Both the position numbers and the translations under genes were made by a program. From the NCBI GenBank assembly GCA_965249615.1, contig CBDFMI010000005.1, positions 496,001 through 560,000 of the forward strand: DNA of 64,000 nt, written 5' to 3'. This document shows positions 55,192 to 63,480 of this stretch, one piece after another; position 1 is the first letter of the stretch; every line of letters starts with the position of its first letter. The stretch is from G963555815 sp965249615 [NCBI: bacterium]. GTDB lineage: Bacteria > UBA8248 > JACPRG01. Under the pieces are notes generated by a model, which was not told the origin of the DNA, made no database searches, and saw only the letters and a list, made by a program, of their open reading frames with translations.

Positions 55192-56907
55192 TTAATTCAG
55201 CCAGAAGGTCATGCCCGCATACGGACTGGTGATAATGCGATCCAGGTGGGCAAATTCGCGATCAAAGAGATGGACCGCTTCGGCGTGTTCCAGGTCCCGC
55301 CTCTCCCGCGGCTCCCTGGAATAGATCCGGGCGAGGCGCTCCCCGTCATCAAATATGCTCCCGGCCAAGTGATAACGGTCCACGACCTCCTGAAGCTCGT
55401 CCAACACGGGGCCCTTCTCCAGTAAAACGATGTAATCCACGGGCGGGTCGGGCCGAAAATTTTCGAGGGCGAAAAGACGCTTTCGTTTCGGGTCTCCGCA
55501 CTCGCACCGGACGGTCCCCAGGTAGAACTCGGCGAGGATCGGGTCGTCATTGATGTACACCCGGCTATCTGGCCCCCCATACTTGCGAATCCAGTAGCCA
55601 GCCGACTTCGTGCCCCGGTATTGGCGAGTCCAGCCAAGGGCCCCCTGCCCTTCCGCCTTGACATACCAGGCCTGGTTGGGGGTGCGGAAGAGGTAGTTCA
55701 CCGCCAGGGCCCCCGAGGTCCCCTCGGCCAGGACCAGGGCCGTCACCACAACGGCGCCCCACCTCGCCCACCGACCGTGTGCGCGCATGCCCCGCACCAG
55801 AAAGTCGGCCGAGAGGAGAAACACCGCAATTCCACACGTGGCGATGAGGTGAACCGGCTGGGCAGAGAAAACCCCCAGAAAGGGAAGGCCCAGCAGGATG
55901 GACCACCAGACCAGAAGACCCCGCACATTAAAGCGGACGACGGCCGGGAGGTTTCGGAGAAATGCCGCCAGGGCGACGAGGATCAGGCCGAAACCGAACG
56001 CGCTGCCGAAGACGCCGAGAGTGGCGGGCGTAAAGTTCATCGGCCGCCTGTGACCAAATGACCAGGCCAACAGTCCCACCAGCTCGCCCCGCTGGAGGGC
56101 CACCGCAAAGAAACCCAACTGAAGGGCAATGACAATCAGAGGAAGTATGCCCCACCATATCAGGGCCGTCTCGCGTTTAAAGGCCAGCACTCTCTTCAGG
56201 GTCACCCGGGTCCCTTCGCCTGCGGCTTCCTGCCGCATGTGCATCCATCCGAAATAGACCAGCACCAGAAGCGTAAACGCAAACCCATTGTTGGAGAGCA
56301 CCTCCAGGCTGAGCAGAATGCTCACCAGGGCGGCCCAGATCCACTTCCGGGTGGAGAAGAGCCGCTCGGCGGCCAAAAAGAGCAACACCTGGATGAAGAA
56401 GATCCCCACCATGGGGTGATTGATCCGGGAGACGGCGATGTGGTAGGCGGCCAAGGCCCCGAAGAGGGCGGCCAGGAGACCCGTCTCTGCGTCGAACCAC
56501 CGCCTTCCCAAAAAGTAGAGCCCCAGGAGGGAGAGGGTCCCGACCACCGCATAGGGGAGGAAGAGGAAAAACTCTCGAACGGGAACCCCAAGGAGGTTCA
56601 GGACGTTAAGATTGATGAACTGGATGAGGGGAGCGCTGGCCCCGTTGTAGTAGATAAAGAGCTGAGCCAGAAAATTCTCGATCCAGGGCCCCCCCGGCAG
56701 GAACCGGGCTTGGGTCAGGCGAAAGCCCGCCAGCAGGGGGTTGACTTCGTCATGGTTGGTGTCCACCACTCGGTCGAGACCGAACAGCCGCAGCCCGAAG
56801 GCCACCAGAAGCAGCAACACGAGGAGCCAGACCCCATATCGCTCCAGAAAGCGAGAGACAGCACCTCCTGTCCCGCCGACAACTGGGTTTTCGGACCTAA
56901 GGGACAC
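55192..56907 (-). CDS. Polytopic GT-C glycosyltransferase (PMT-2-like)
   Basis: 571 residues with an N-terminal helix (YGVWLLVLLLLVAFGLRLFG), the acidic loop VVDTNHDEVNPLLAGFRLTQ (catalytic Asp/Glu after helix 1), about 12 hydrophobic segments, and a C-terminal periplasmic domain (YINDDPILAEFYLGTVRCEC). Uses polyprenyl-linked sugar; acceptor unknown. GTG 56907 overlaps the corrected end of the GT87 gene. Confidence 0.85.
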   Translation of the reverse strand: MSLRSENPVVGGTGGAVSRFLERYGVWLLVLLLLVAFGLRLFGLDRVVDTNHDEVNPLLAGFRLTQARFLPGGPWIENFLAQLFIYYNGASAPLIQFINLNVLNLLGVPVREFFLFLPYAVVGTLSLLGLYFLGRRWFDAETGLLAALFGALAAYHIAVSRINHPMVGIFFIQVLLFLAAERLFSTRKWIWAALVSILLSLEVLSNNGFAFTLLVLVYFGWMHMRQEAAGEGTRVTLKRVLAFKRETALIWWGILPLIVIALQLGFFAVALQRGELVGLLAWSFGHRRPMNFTPATLGVFGSAFGFGLILVALAAFLRNLPAVVRFNVRGLLVWWSILLGLPFLGVFSAQPVHLIATCGIAVFLLSADFLVRGMRAHGRWARWGAVVVTALVLAEGTSGALAVNYLFRTPNQAWYVKAEGQGALGWTRQYRGTKSAGYWIRKYGGPDSRVYINDDPILAEFYLGTVRCECGDPKRKRLFALENFRPDPPVDYIVLLEKGPVLDELQEVVDRYHLAGSIFDDGERLARIYSREPRERRDLEHAEAVHLFDREFAHLDRIITSPYAGMTFWLN

Positions 56908-58205
56908 CGCTTGCCTCCTCTCTCACCGCCCGCGCGTGGAGAGCGACCAGGGCGACCAGCAGAAGCATCCCGCCGAGCCCCGGCCCCCCCCCAAAGCTTC
57001 CAGGTGTCCAGCGCCACAGGAGGGGACGCACTGAACCACCAGTCGATGAGGCGCATCGGGATGATGGGGCCCATCATAAGGTATGAGACGGCCAGGACAA
57101 TGGCCCACGCCACGCGCGTGCGGCGTTTGTCCGCTTGACGCGCCCCACCCGCCGCCTCCCGCACCAGGTGGATGGCGGCCGCCGAAAGCCCGGGCAGCGC
57201 AAAGGCCAGATAGTACGTTTGATTGCGATTCACCAGCATCGCCATGACCGTCAGGAGAAGCCCGCCCTCCAGGGAGATTAGGCCGGGCCTCGTGGAGGGG
57301 AAGTACCGGATCACGTAGAGCGCCAGGGCGGCCAGCACCGCCAGGTTTAGCCATCCCGCCCAGCGGCGGACCCGAGCAGAGTCGCGGATCTCCAGAAAAC
57401 CTCCCTCCAGCTGCTTCACAACAAAGGGGCGCTGGAGCAGGTTCACCAAGGCCTGGTTATTGATGTGGGTCGTCGCGTGTCCCTGGCCGAAGGTCGTGAC
57501 GCGATATTCCTGCAACGTACTGGACCGAGACCAGGGAAGCGCCAGCTGCAAGGCGAGGAAGACCACAGCCGAGACCGCAACGGCCGCCCCCAGGGCCGCC
57601 CACCGCCGTTTCCACGCCAGGTAGGGGAAAAAGATGGCGGGCAGGAATTTTAGGGACGCGGCCAAGCCGATGGCCGCCCCTCCAGAGATCTGACGCCCCC
57701 AATAGGCAAAGGCCCAGATGATGAGAAAGAGTTCGAGAACCTCGATGGCACGCTGGCCGAAGGCCGCGTGAAGGGGCGTGAAGTTCAACCAAACAACTGC
57801 CACGAGGAACCACTCCCACCTACTCGAAAGACGGAGCACTCTTCGTCCCCACAGCCAAAAGGCAGCCGCGGCGCCGGTCCACAGCCCAAGATGTGTCAGA
57901 AGGTCAATGACCCGGTAGGAGGTCAGGAAGGTCAAGGGAAAGGTGATCAGGTGGAACCCGGGGCCGTAGTTCCACCACCCTTGCACGCTGACGTGGCCGG
58001 CGCCGAAGATAGCCTCCTGAAGAAGTAAGGGGTTGTAGGACTGGACAAAAGGGCCGGGGAAGGCCGAATAAAAATCGCCTGTAATGAAGCGGGTGGGGGA
58101 GAAGACCCCACCAAAAGCAAATCGAAGAAGACTATAGGCCAGAACAGCAATCCAGAGTGTCCGTGCCCACCTTTGGCCATCTACCATTCTTTTTATGTCT
58201 CTCAC
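56897..58205 (-). pseudogene. GT87-type (DUF2029) mannosyltransferase-like membrane protein, frameshifted near its end
   Basis: Polytopic membrane protein with about 10 helices: FITGDFYSAFPGPFVQSYNP, GWWNYGPGFHLITFPLTFLT, the DUF2029-like VVWLNFTPLHAAFGQRAIEV and LAASLKFLPAIFFPYLAWKR are typical of the GT87 family. After DTWKLWGG the reading frame breaks at nine Gs (minus strand, 56984-56992). With eight Gs it continues as GLGGMLLLVALVALHARAV, a final helix, to TAG 56897-56899, giving exactly 436 codons and overlapping the start of the next gene. Uncorrected it would run about 60 unrelated residues into the neighbour. Probably a consensus error. Confidence 0.84.
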
Positions 58206-58403
58206 AATTCATCCATCCATCCCTCATTCCGGCGACTCGGCCAGGGGAGAGACGGCAAAAAAGCGGTTCAGATAATATCACCGGAGGGGAAAGATCACTA
58301 GAGGTGCAGACCAAAATCAGGAATGCGTGGGGAAATTTTCGGGAAGTTGCACGGCGACTGGGTAGAACCATATATTGGGGCATGAGTCGGATCCCCGTCA
58401 CCC

Positions 58404-59105
58404 GTGGGCTCACCTATGGCTAAGCGTCCCCTCAAAGCCTTGCTCATCAGCCAGGACACAGCGCTGGCCAAGGCACTGGGCCGCGCACTAGAGCCTCTGG
58501 GGTTGACCGTCTTGAAGTCGTCACCCCCCCTGGGAGCGCGAGGGAAGATCTCGTGGGGAGCGGGGTTGAAAGACGACAACTCTCTTCTCATCGTGGACGG
58601 TCGAGACTACCTTGCCGGCTTTATCGGCACCCCCGGGGCGAACGGCCAAGCCCCCCCTACCCTCCTCCTGTTGAAAGAGGAAATGCTGTCGACGATCAGG
58701 GAACCCCTCCATGTGGATGAGGTGATCGTCCTGCCCCTTCGTCCTGGAGAAGTGAAACTTCGGGTCGGCCGGCTACTTGGAGAACGGGCTTACGGTCAAA
58801 GATTAGAGTCTTCTTCTGAGGGACCGGGGGGTCTTTCGCTGAACGCCGACCGCTACGAGATCACCCTCGACGGGATTCCCCTTGAGCTGACGTATCTGGA
58901 ATTCGAACTCCTCAAGTACTTGATGACCCATCCCGAGCGGACCCTGACGCGCGAGCACCTCTTGAACCAGGTCTGGGGCGAAAATTACCTCGGAGGCACC
59001 CGCACGGTAGACGTTCACATCCGCCGCCTTCGGGCGAAGCTGGAGCGGGGAAACCGGGATTTCATCAAGACGGTTCGTGGGGTGGGATATCAGTTCTTGG
59101 AGTGA
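58404..59105 (+). CDS. OmpR-type regulator with degenerate receiver domain (GlnR-like)
   Basis: 233 residues. The receiver part (about 10-120) keeps the fold pattern (LLISQD, SLLIVDGRDY, TLLLLKEE, VIVLPLRPGEV) but lacks the acidic pair after strand 1 and the conserved Lys after strand 5 (LPLRPGE instead of xxKPF), so it is probably not regulated by normal phosphotransfer. The C-terminal winged helix is canonical: LELTYLEFELLKYLMTHPER, REHLLNQVWGENYLGGTRTV, DVHIRRLRAKL, IKTVRGVGYQFLE. No histidine kinase is adjacent. glnA follows 127 bases downstream. Orphan regulators with this layout control glnA in actinobacteria (GlnR). Starts: GTG 58404 or ATG 58416. Confidence 0.86.
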   Translation: MGSPMAKRPLKALLISQDTALAKALGRALEPLGLTVLKSSPPLGARGKISWGAGLKDDNSLLIVDGRDYLAGFIGTPGANGQAPPTLLLLKEEMLSTIREPLHVDEVIVLPLRPGEVKLRVGRLLGERAYGQRLESSSEGPGGLSLNADRYEITLDGIPLELTYLEFELLKYLMTHPERTLTREHLLNQVWGENYLGGTRTVDVHIRRLRAKLERGNRDFIKTVRGVGYQFLE

Positions 59106-59147
59106 TAGGACCCCTCGGTGGGTCGATTTAATAAGAATTTAATCTCC

Positions 59148-59165
59148 CTGTAACCCCCCTGAAAC
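59148..59165 (+). promoter_or_regulatory. 11-bp direct repeat upstream of glnA (GlnR/OmpR-type box)
   Basis: CTGTAAC (59148-59154) and CTGAAAC (59159-59165) are spaced exactly 11 bases, the spacing used by OmpR/PhoB-type dimers. Read as a GlnR box it is GTAAC, six bases, GAAAC, matching the actinobacterial consensus GTnAC-n6-GAAAC. It lies 43 bases after the regulator gene and 68 bases before the glnA start. A PhoB-like box is the alternative reading. Confidence 0.55.
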
Positions 59166-59232
59166 ATTCTCCTCTTAGACTGTGGGTGTGTGAGTTTAAG
59201 CATCCGCCGCCCTAGATAGAGGAGAAGCCTGC

Positions 59233-60627
59233 ATGGCCACTCGGACGTCCCGTCGCGCGACTGCCACCGGTCAGAAATCTCTTCAGGGCTCTAAACCCAA
59301 GGCGAAGGACAAGGAATATGTCCTGCGCATGGCCAAAGAACACAACGTCAAGTTCATCCGTTTCTGGTTCACCGACGTCCTGGGGTTCTTGAAGAGCTTT
59401 GCCATCACCCAGGACGAGCTGGAGATATCTATATACGAAGGGCAGGGGTTTGACGGCTCCTCTATCCAAGGGTTCGCGCGCATTGATGAGAGCGACATGG
59501 TGGCCATGCCGAATCCCACCACCTTCCGGATCCTCCCTTGGAGGAATCGAGAGGAGAGTGCTGTGGCCCGGATGTTCTGCGACGTCCTGAACCCGGAAGG
59601 CACGCCCTATGTGGGAGACCCCCGCCACGTCCTCAAGCGAAACCTGAAGAAGGCCGCGGACCTTGGGTACAACTTTTATGTGGGCCCTGAACTCGAGTAC
59701 TTCTACTTCAAGAACGCCGAGGGGACTGAAACCCTGGACCACGGGGGCTATTTTGATCTCACCCCCCTCGATGTCGCCAGCGACCTTCGGCGGGATACGG
59801 TCCTCACCCTTCAGGCCATGGGGATCGATGTCGAATACAGCCATCACGAGGTGGGCCCCAGCCAACACGAGATTGACCTTCGCTATACCGACGCCCTCAC
59901 CATGGCCGACAATGCCATGACCTACCGCTTGGTGGTCAAAGAGGTGGCCCTAAAACACAACGTCTACGCCACTTTTATGCCAAAACCCCTCTCCGGCGAG
60001 AACGGCAGTGGCATGCACACCCACATGTCCCTCTTTCGGGGATCAAAGAACGCCTTCTTTGATCCCAAGGACCAAGACAGCCTCTCCCCCATTGCCAGAG
60101 GGTTCATCGCCGGTCTGATGCGACATATCCCCGAGATCACCCTGGTCCTAAACCAGTGGGTGAACTCCTACAAGCGGCTCACACCGGGCTACGAGGCCCC
60201 CGTCTACATCACCTGGGCCCGGCGAAACCGTTCGGACCTTATCCGGGTCCCCGTCTATAAGCCCGGCAAAGAACAGGCGACCCGCGTCGAGGTCCGCTCT
60301 CCCGATCCCGCCTGCAACCCCTACCTTGCCTTCGCCGTCATGCTGGCGGCCGGCTTGGAGGGGATTCAAAAGGGTTACAAGCTCAAGGAGCCCGTCGAGC
60401 ACAACGTGTATGAGATGACCCAGAAGGAAAGGGAGAAACTGGGGATCAAGACCCTGCCCTCAGACCTTCACGAGGCGATCAAACTGGCCGAGGGGAGCAA
60501 GTTCCTGCGGGAGTGCCTGGGGGACCACGTCTTCACCAAACTTCTGGAAAACAAGCGGATCGAATGGGACCGCTACCGGGCCCACGTCTCCAAGTACGAG
60601 CTGGACGAATATCTGCCTATTCTCTAG
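59233..60627 (+). CDS. glnA: Glutamine synthetase type I
   Basis: Makes glutamine from glutamate and ammonia. 464 residues from ATG 59233 (GAGGAG upstream). FDGSSIQGFARIDESDMVAM, GPELEYFYF, VEYSHHEVGPSQHEIDLRY, FMPKPLSGENGSGMHTHMSL (ATP/ammonia site) and the C-terminal RVEVRSPDPACNPYLAFAVM are GSI signatures. The insertion and adenylylation tyrosine region of the GSI-beta subtype are not seen; it looks like the shorter alpha type, implying transcriptional or feedback control rather than adenylylation. Confidence 0.95.
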   Translation: MATRTSRRATATGQKSLQGSKPKAKDKEYVLRMAKEHNVKFIRFWFTDVLGFLKSFAITQDELEISIYEGQGFDGSSIQGFARIDESDMVAMPNPTTFRILPWRNREESAVARMFCDVLNPEGTPYVGDPRHVLKRNLKKAADLGYNFYVGPELEYFYFKNAEGTETLDHGGYFDLTPLDVASDLRRDTVLTLQAMGIDVEYSHHEVGPSQHEIDLRYTDALTMADNAMTYRLVVKEVALKHNVYATFMPKPLSGENGSGMHTHMSLFRGSKNAFFDPKDQDSLSPIARGFIAGLMRHIPEITLVLNQWVNSYKRLTPGYEAPVYITWARRNRSDLIRVPVYKPGKEQATRVEVRSPDPACNPYLAFAVMLAAGLEGIQKGYKLKEPVEHNVYEMTQKEREKLGIKTLPSDLHEAIKLAEGSKFLRECLGDHVFTKLLENKRIEWDRYRAHVSKYELDEYLPIL

Positions 60628-60666
60628 GAGTCCAGAAGGGATTCTCGACGTTTTTTAGGGCAGGTG

Positions 60667-60933
60667 TCAGGGCGAGACGACGTCCCCTTCGATGGGGTCG
60701 ACCCGGACGCCCCGGGTTTCCAGGGCCTCGACGGCCCGCTCGATCTCCTCTGGCTGGCCGGTCAGCTCCAGCTCCACCCAGCCCGATTCGGCCGTCACGT
60801 TCGCCCTTCGGATGTTGTAGATCACCTGAAAGGCCTTTCCGATCTCGTGGATATAGGGCCTTTTCACCTTCTCACTGGGGAAGGTGAGCCGAACCCGGAC
60901 CCTTGTCGCCGTCTCTTCTTTCACGGTCCCCAT
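60667..60933 (-). CDS. NIL-domain protein
   Basis: 88-residue protein of the NIL (ACT-like) family: VRVRLTFPSEKVKRPYIHEI, ANVTAESGWVELELTGQPEE, IERAVEALETRGVRV. NIL domains occur at the end of methionine ABC ATPases and in small proteins associated with sulfur-amino-acid synthesis. Last gene of the thrC-moaD-JAMM-NIL-NIL run. Confidence 0.85.
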   Translation of the reverse strand: MGTVKEETATRVRVRLTFPSEKVKRPYIHEIGKAFQVIYNIRRANVTAESGWVELELTGQPEEIERAVEALETRGVRVDPIEGDVVSP

Positions 60934-60948
60934 TCTCCCCTGCCGAGC

Positions 60949-61191
60949 TTACGAGTCGAGATCCTCCTTGCGGGTCTCCTCGGGGCGGACCCCCCTTGAC
61001 TGAAGATAGGCCATGGCTTTATCGATCTCGCCCTCGCCCCCTTCTATCTCCAGGACTATCAAGCCCCGCTCGGCATTCACGTACGCCCGGAAAACACTGG
61101 TGACGACCTCAAACTGGCGGCCCATCTCATAGATGATAGGCTCCTTGATGAGATCCCCTTCATAGGTCAGGGTGATGAATTTTTTGGCCAC
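60949..61191 (-). CDS. NIL-domain protein (second copy)
   Basis: 80 residues: FITLTYEGDLIKEPIIYEMG, FRAYVNAERGLIVLEIEGGE, IDKAMAYLQSRGVRPEE. It shares the fold pattern with the neighbouring copy but differs over most of its length. A pair of distinct NIL proteins might act as a heterodimer or bind different ligands. Confidence 0.85.
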   Translation of the reverse strand: MAKKFITLTYEGDLIKEPIIYEMGRQFEVVTSVFRAYVNAERGLIVLEIEGGEGEIDKAMAYLQSRGVRPEETRKEDLDS

Positions 61192-61205
61192 AGCTTATCC
61201 CTCGT

Positions 61206-61631
61206 TCACAGGACCGCCAGGTTGTGCTCCTCCAAAGACCAACCGCTGACGCGGTAACGTTTGGATCCACCCCCCTTTCCGTCCACTCCGACGATGACGT
61301 AGATCATCCCCTCCCAAAACCGCTCCAGATCGGTGATGGAGGGTCGGGAGGGATGGTCCGGATGGGAGTGGTAAAACCCCACCACCTCCTGGTCGGTCCC
61401 CTTCAGGGAATCCTGGAGGCGCTGGAAAGCCCTGGGGTCAATTTCATAGCGGTCCCGGGCCCGTTCCTGATTGAGATTCTCTGTGGGGCGGGCCTCTTCG
61501 ATGACGATGCGCTTTTGGCCACCCCGACGCCCCGCGCCCCCAACCAGAAAGCCGCAGCACTCATGAGGATAATCCCGCCCTGCGTGACGCTTTAGGGCAA
61601 GGAGGGCCTTTTTCCTGATCTCAACGCTCAC
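61206..61631 (-). CDS. JAMM/MPN metallopeptidase (Mec-like)
   Basis: 141-residue JAB1/MPN/Mov34 metalloprotease: the metal site is HSHPDHPSRPSITD (HxH-x7-S-x2-D), with the catalytic Glu expected in the early strand ALLALKRHAGRDYPHECCGF. GTG 61631 overlaps the moaD stop by 4 bases; a longer upstream frame is out of place. Small JAMM proteases next to MoaD/ThiS-like carriers (Mec/CysO, QbsD/QbsE, Hcy systems) remove residues after or beyond the carrier's GG. Confidence 0.92.
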   Translation of the reverse strand: MSVEIRKKALLALKRHAGRDYPHECCGFLVGGAGRRGGQKRIVIEEARPTENLNQERARDRYEIDPRAFQRLQDSLKGTDQEVVGFYHSHPDHPSRPSITDLERFWEGMIYVIVGVDGKGGGSKRYRVSGWSLEEHNLAVL

Positions 61632-61927
61632 GAGGCCCGTTGCACATGAGGTCGACCGCCGGCGATGGCGGGGATGATAGACACCTCGTCCCCGTCCTTC
61701 ACGGGTGTCTTCTCGCCATCCAGAAAGCGGATGTCCTCGTCGTTGACGTAGACGTTGATGAAACGGCGAATCTCTCCGGAGTTGTCGTAGAGCCGTTCCC
61801 ACAACCCCGGGAACATCTGCTCCATGTTCTCGAAAAGCTCCCGCACGTTTTTCCCCTCCGCCTTGACGTTGCCGGCATTCTTCGTCAACTTCTGAAGGGG
61901 TGTCGGGATCCGCACCGTCACACCCAT
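61628..61927 (-). CDS. MoaD/ThiS-like sulfur-carrier protein with C-terminal tail after GG
   Basis: 99-residue ubiquitin-fold carrier: VRIPTPLQKLTKNAGNVKAE, FINVYVNDEDIRFLDGEKTP, GDEVSIIPAIAGG. Unlike mature carriers it does not end in GG: eight further residues (RPHVQRAS) follow Gly90-Gly91. ATG 61927 has AAGGAGGG upstream, five bases after the thrC stop. The tail implies processing before adenylation and thiocarboxylation, and the JAMM protease encoded with overlap is the obvious candidate. No MoeB/ThiF-type activating enzyme is in the window. Confidence 0.92.
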   Translation of the reverse strand: MGVTVRIPTPLQKLTKNAGNVKAEGKNVRELFENMEQMFPGLWERLYDNSGEIRRFINVYVNDEDIRFLDGEKTPVKDGDEVSIIPAIAGGRPHVQRAS

Positions 61928-61931
61928 AGAC

Positions 61932-63173
61932 TCATCCCTCCTTCCACTGGGCCGCAAAGGCCTCTTGAAATGCGCTGAACTTAGCCTCGATGGTGCGGGG
62001 CTGACTCACATGGTCCTGGACGGCCTCTTGAGTCTTCAGCCCGTTCCCGGTGATAGAGATGACCGTTAGGTCGTCGGGACGGATCCTCCCCTGCTCCACC
62101 AGCTTCTTGGTCACGCCGACGGTCACCCCGCCGGCCGTCTCCGTGAAGATCCCCTCGGTTTCGGCGAGGAGCTGTATCCCCTCAATGAGTTCGGGGTCGC
62201 TGACATCCTCTCCGTAACCCTCGCTCTCTCGGACCGTCTGGATCCCGTAGTAGCCGTCGGCGGGGTTTCCGATGGCGATGGATTTCGCAATGGTCTGGGG
62301 TCGAACAGGTCGGAAGAAATCGGCGCCCTCCTTGATGGCTGTCGTGACGGGAGAGCAGCCCGTGGCCTGTGCCGCGTGGACCCGGGTTTTGACCTCATCC
62401 ACCAGACCCAGGGCCTTAAACTCCTTCATCGCCTTCCACACCTTCGTGATGAGAGAGCTCCCCGCGACGGGGACCACGATGTGGTCAGGGGTCCGCCAGC
62501 CGAGCTGCTCCATCACCTCATAGGTGAAGGTTTTTGAGCCATCCCCGTAATATGGACGAAGGTTGATGTTGACAAACGCCCAGCGATAGTTGCCCGCAAT
62601 CTCACTGCAAAGGCGGTTCACGTCGTCATAGACCCCTTTCACGCCGATGAGCGTGGGCCCGTAGACCAGGGTCCCGAGCACCTTGGCCACCTCCAAGTCG
62701 TCCGGTATGAAGATATAGCTCTTCAGGTTGGCCTCGGCGGCCTGGGCCGCCACCGCATTGGCCAGGTTTCCCGTCGAGGCACAGGCCACCGTATCGAAGC
62801 CAAACTCCTTGGCCTTGGTGATGGCGACTGCGACAACCCGGTCTTTGAAGGAGAGGGTGGGCGCGCAGACACTGTCGTTCTTGATATAGAGACGCCGAAG
62901 ACCGAGGGCTTCGCCGAGATTCTGCGCCCGCACCAGGGGCGTCATCCCCACGCTGAGACCCACGGTGGGCTCACCGTCGATGGGAAGGAGGTCCCGGTAG
63001 CGCCAGATGCTGGGGGGGCCCGCCTCGATCTGCTCCCGGGAGATCTTTTTGGCGATGGTCGCGTAGTCGTAGACGACTTCCAGGGGGCCAAAGCAGAATT
63101 CACAGACGTGGATCGGCTCCTTGGGATATTCCCGGCGACATTCCTTGCATTGTAGCCCCAGGACATGACCCAC
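61932..63173 (-). CDS. thrC: Threonine synthase-like PLP enzyme with N-terminal zinc ribbon
   Basis: Fold-type II PLP enzyme of 413 residues. An N-terminal zinc ribbon (Cys9, Cys12, Cys24, Cys27) is followed by GMTPLVRAQNLGEALGLRRL, the PLP lysine in APTLSFKDRVVAVAITKA, CASTGNLANAVAAQAAEANL and AGSSLITKVWKAMKEF. This is the archaeal/deltaproteobacterial ThrC form. It is first in an operon with a sulfur carrier, which is unusual for plain threonine synthesis and raises the possibility of an additional sulfur-transfer role. Confidence 0.93.
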   Translation of the reverse strand: MGHVLGLQCKECRREYPKEPIHVCEFCFGPLEVVYDYATIAKKISREQIEAGPPSIWRYRDLLPIDGEPTVGLSVGMTPLVRAQNLGEALGLRRLYIKNDSVCAPTLSFKDRVVAVAITKAKEFGFDTVACASTGNLANAVAAQAAEANLKSYIFIPDDLEVAKVLGTLVYGPTLIGVKGVYDDVNRLCSEIAGNYRWAFVNINLRPYYGDGSKTFTYEVMEQLGWRTPDHIVVPVAGSSLITKVWKAMKEFKALGLVDEVKTRVHAAQATGCSPVTTAIKEGADFFRPVRPQTIAKSIAIGNPADGYYGIQTVRESEGYGEDVSDPELIEGIQLLAETEGIFTETAGGVTVGVTKKLVEQGRIRPDDLTVISITGNGLKTQEAVQDHVSQPRTIEAKFSAFQEAFAAQWKEG

Positions 63174-63302
63174 TGGCTTGACTACCCCTTCCGAGAGCTC
63201 GCCTAGGCGGGCGGGCTAAAAGCTTCTCGCATCCGTGCGGGAAGGCTGATTGACTTGCGCACAAGAGCCCGGACTTTTCGAGTTGGCGCGCCTCCTACCA
63301 TT

Positions 63303-63333
63303 ATTATATTAATTTATTGGGCTCAAAATTCAA
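63303..63333 (-). promoter_or_regulatory. Candidate promoter of the thrC operon
   Basis: On the minus strand TATAAT (63308-63303) is preceded by TTGAAT (63333-63328) with a 19-base spacer, longer than optimal. It falls in an A+T-rich island within the 307-base region between divergent thrC and thiD; the rest of that region holds no recognisable gene or riboswitch. Confidence 0.35.
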
Positions 63334-63480
63334 TCCCACCCTCACCCCGTTTGCCGGGGGCCCTTCCTTTTGGCTATCATGGAGGACTCCGAAAGCCTCG
63401 GGATTTCCGAGAAACGGCCCTTTGACAGACCCCCTGGAGGGCCCTTTTGGTTCACTTCATGAGGAGAAGAGCGGTCCAAG

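Noticed and set aside
63174-63480. TPP riboswitch upstream of thiD
   Set aside because: No CTGAGA-type core or THI-box sequence in the interval.
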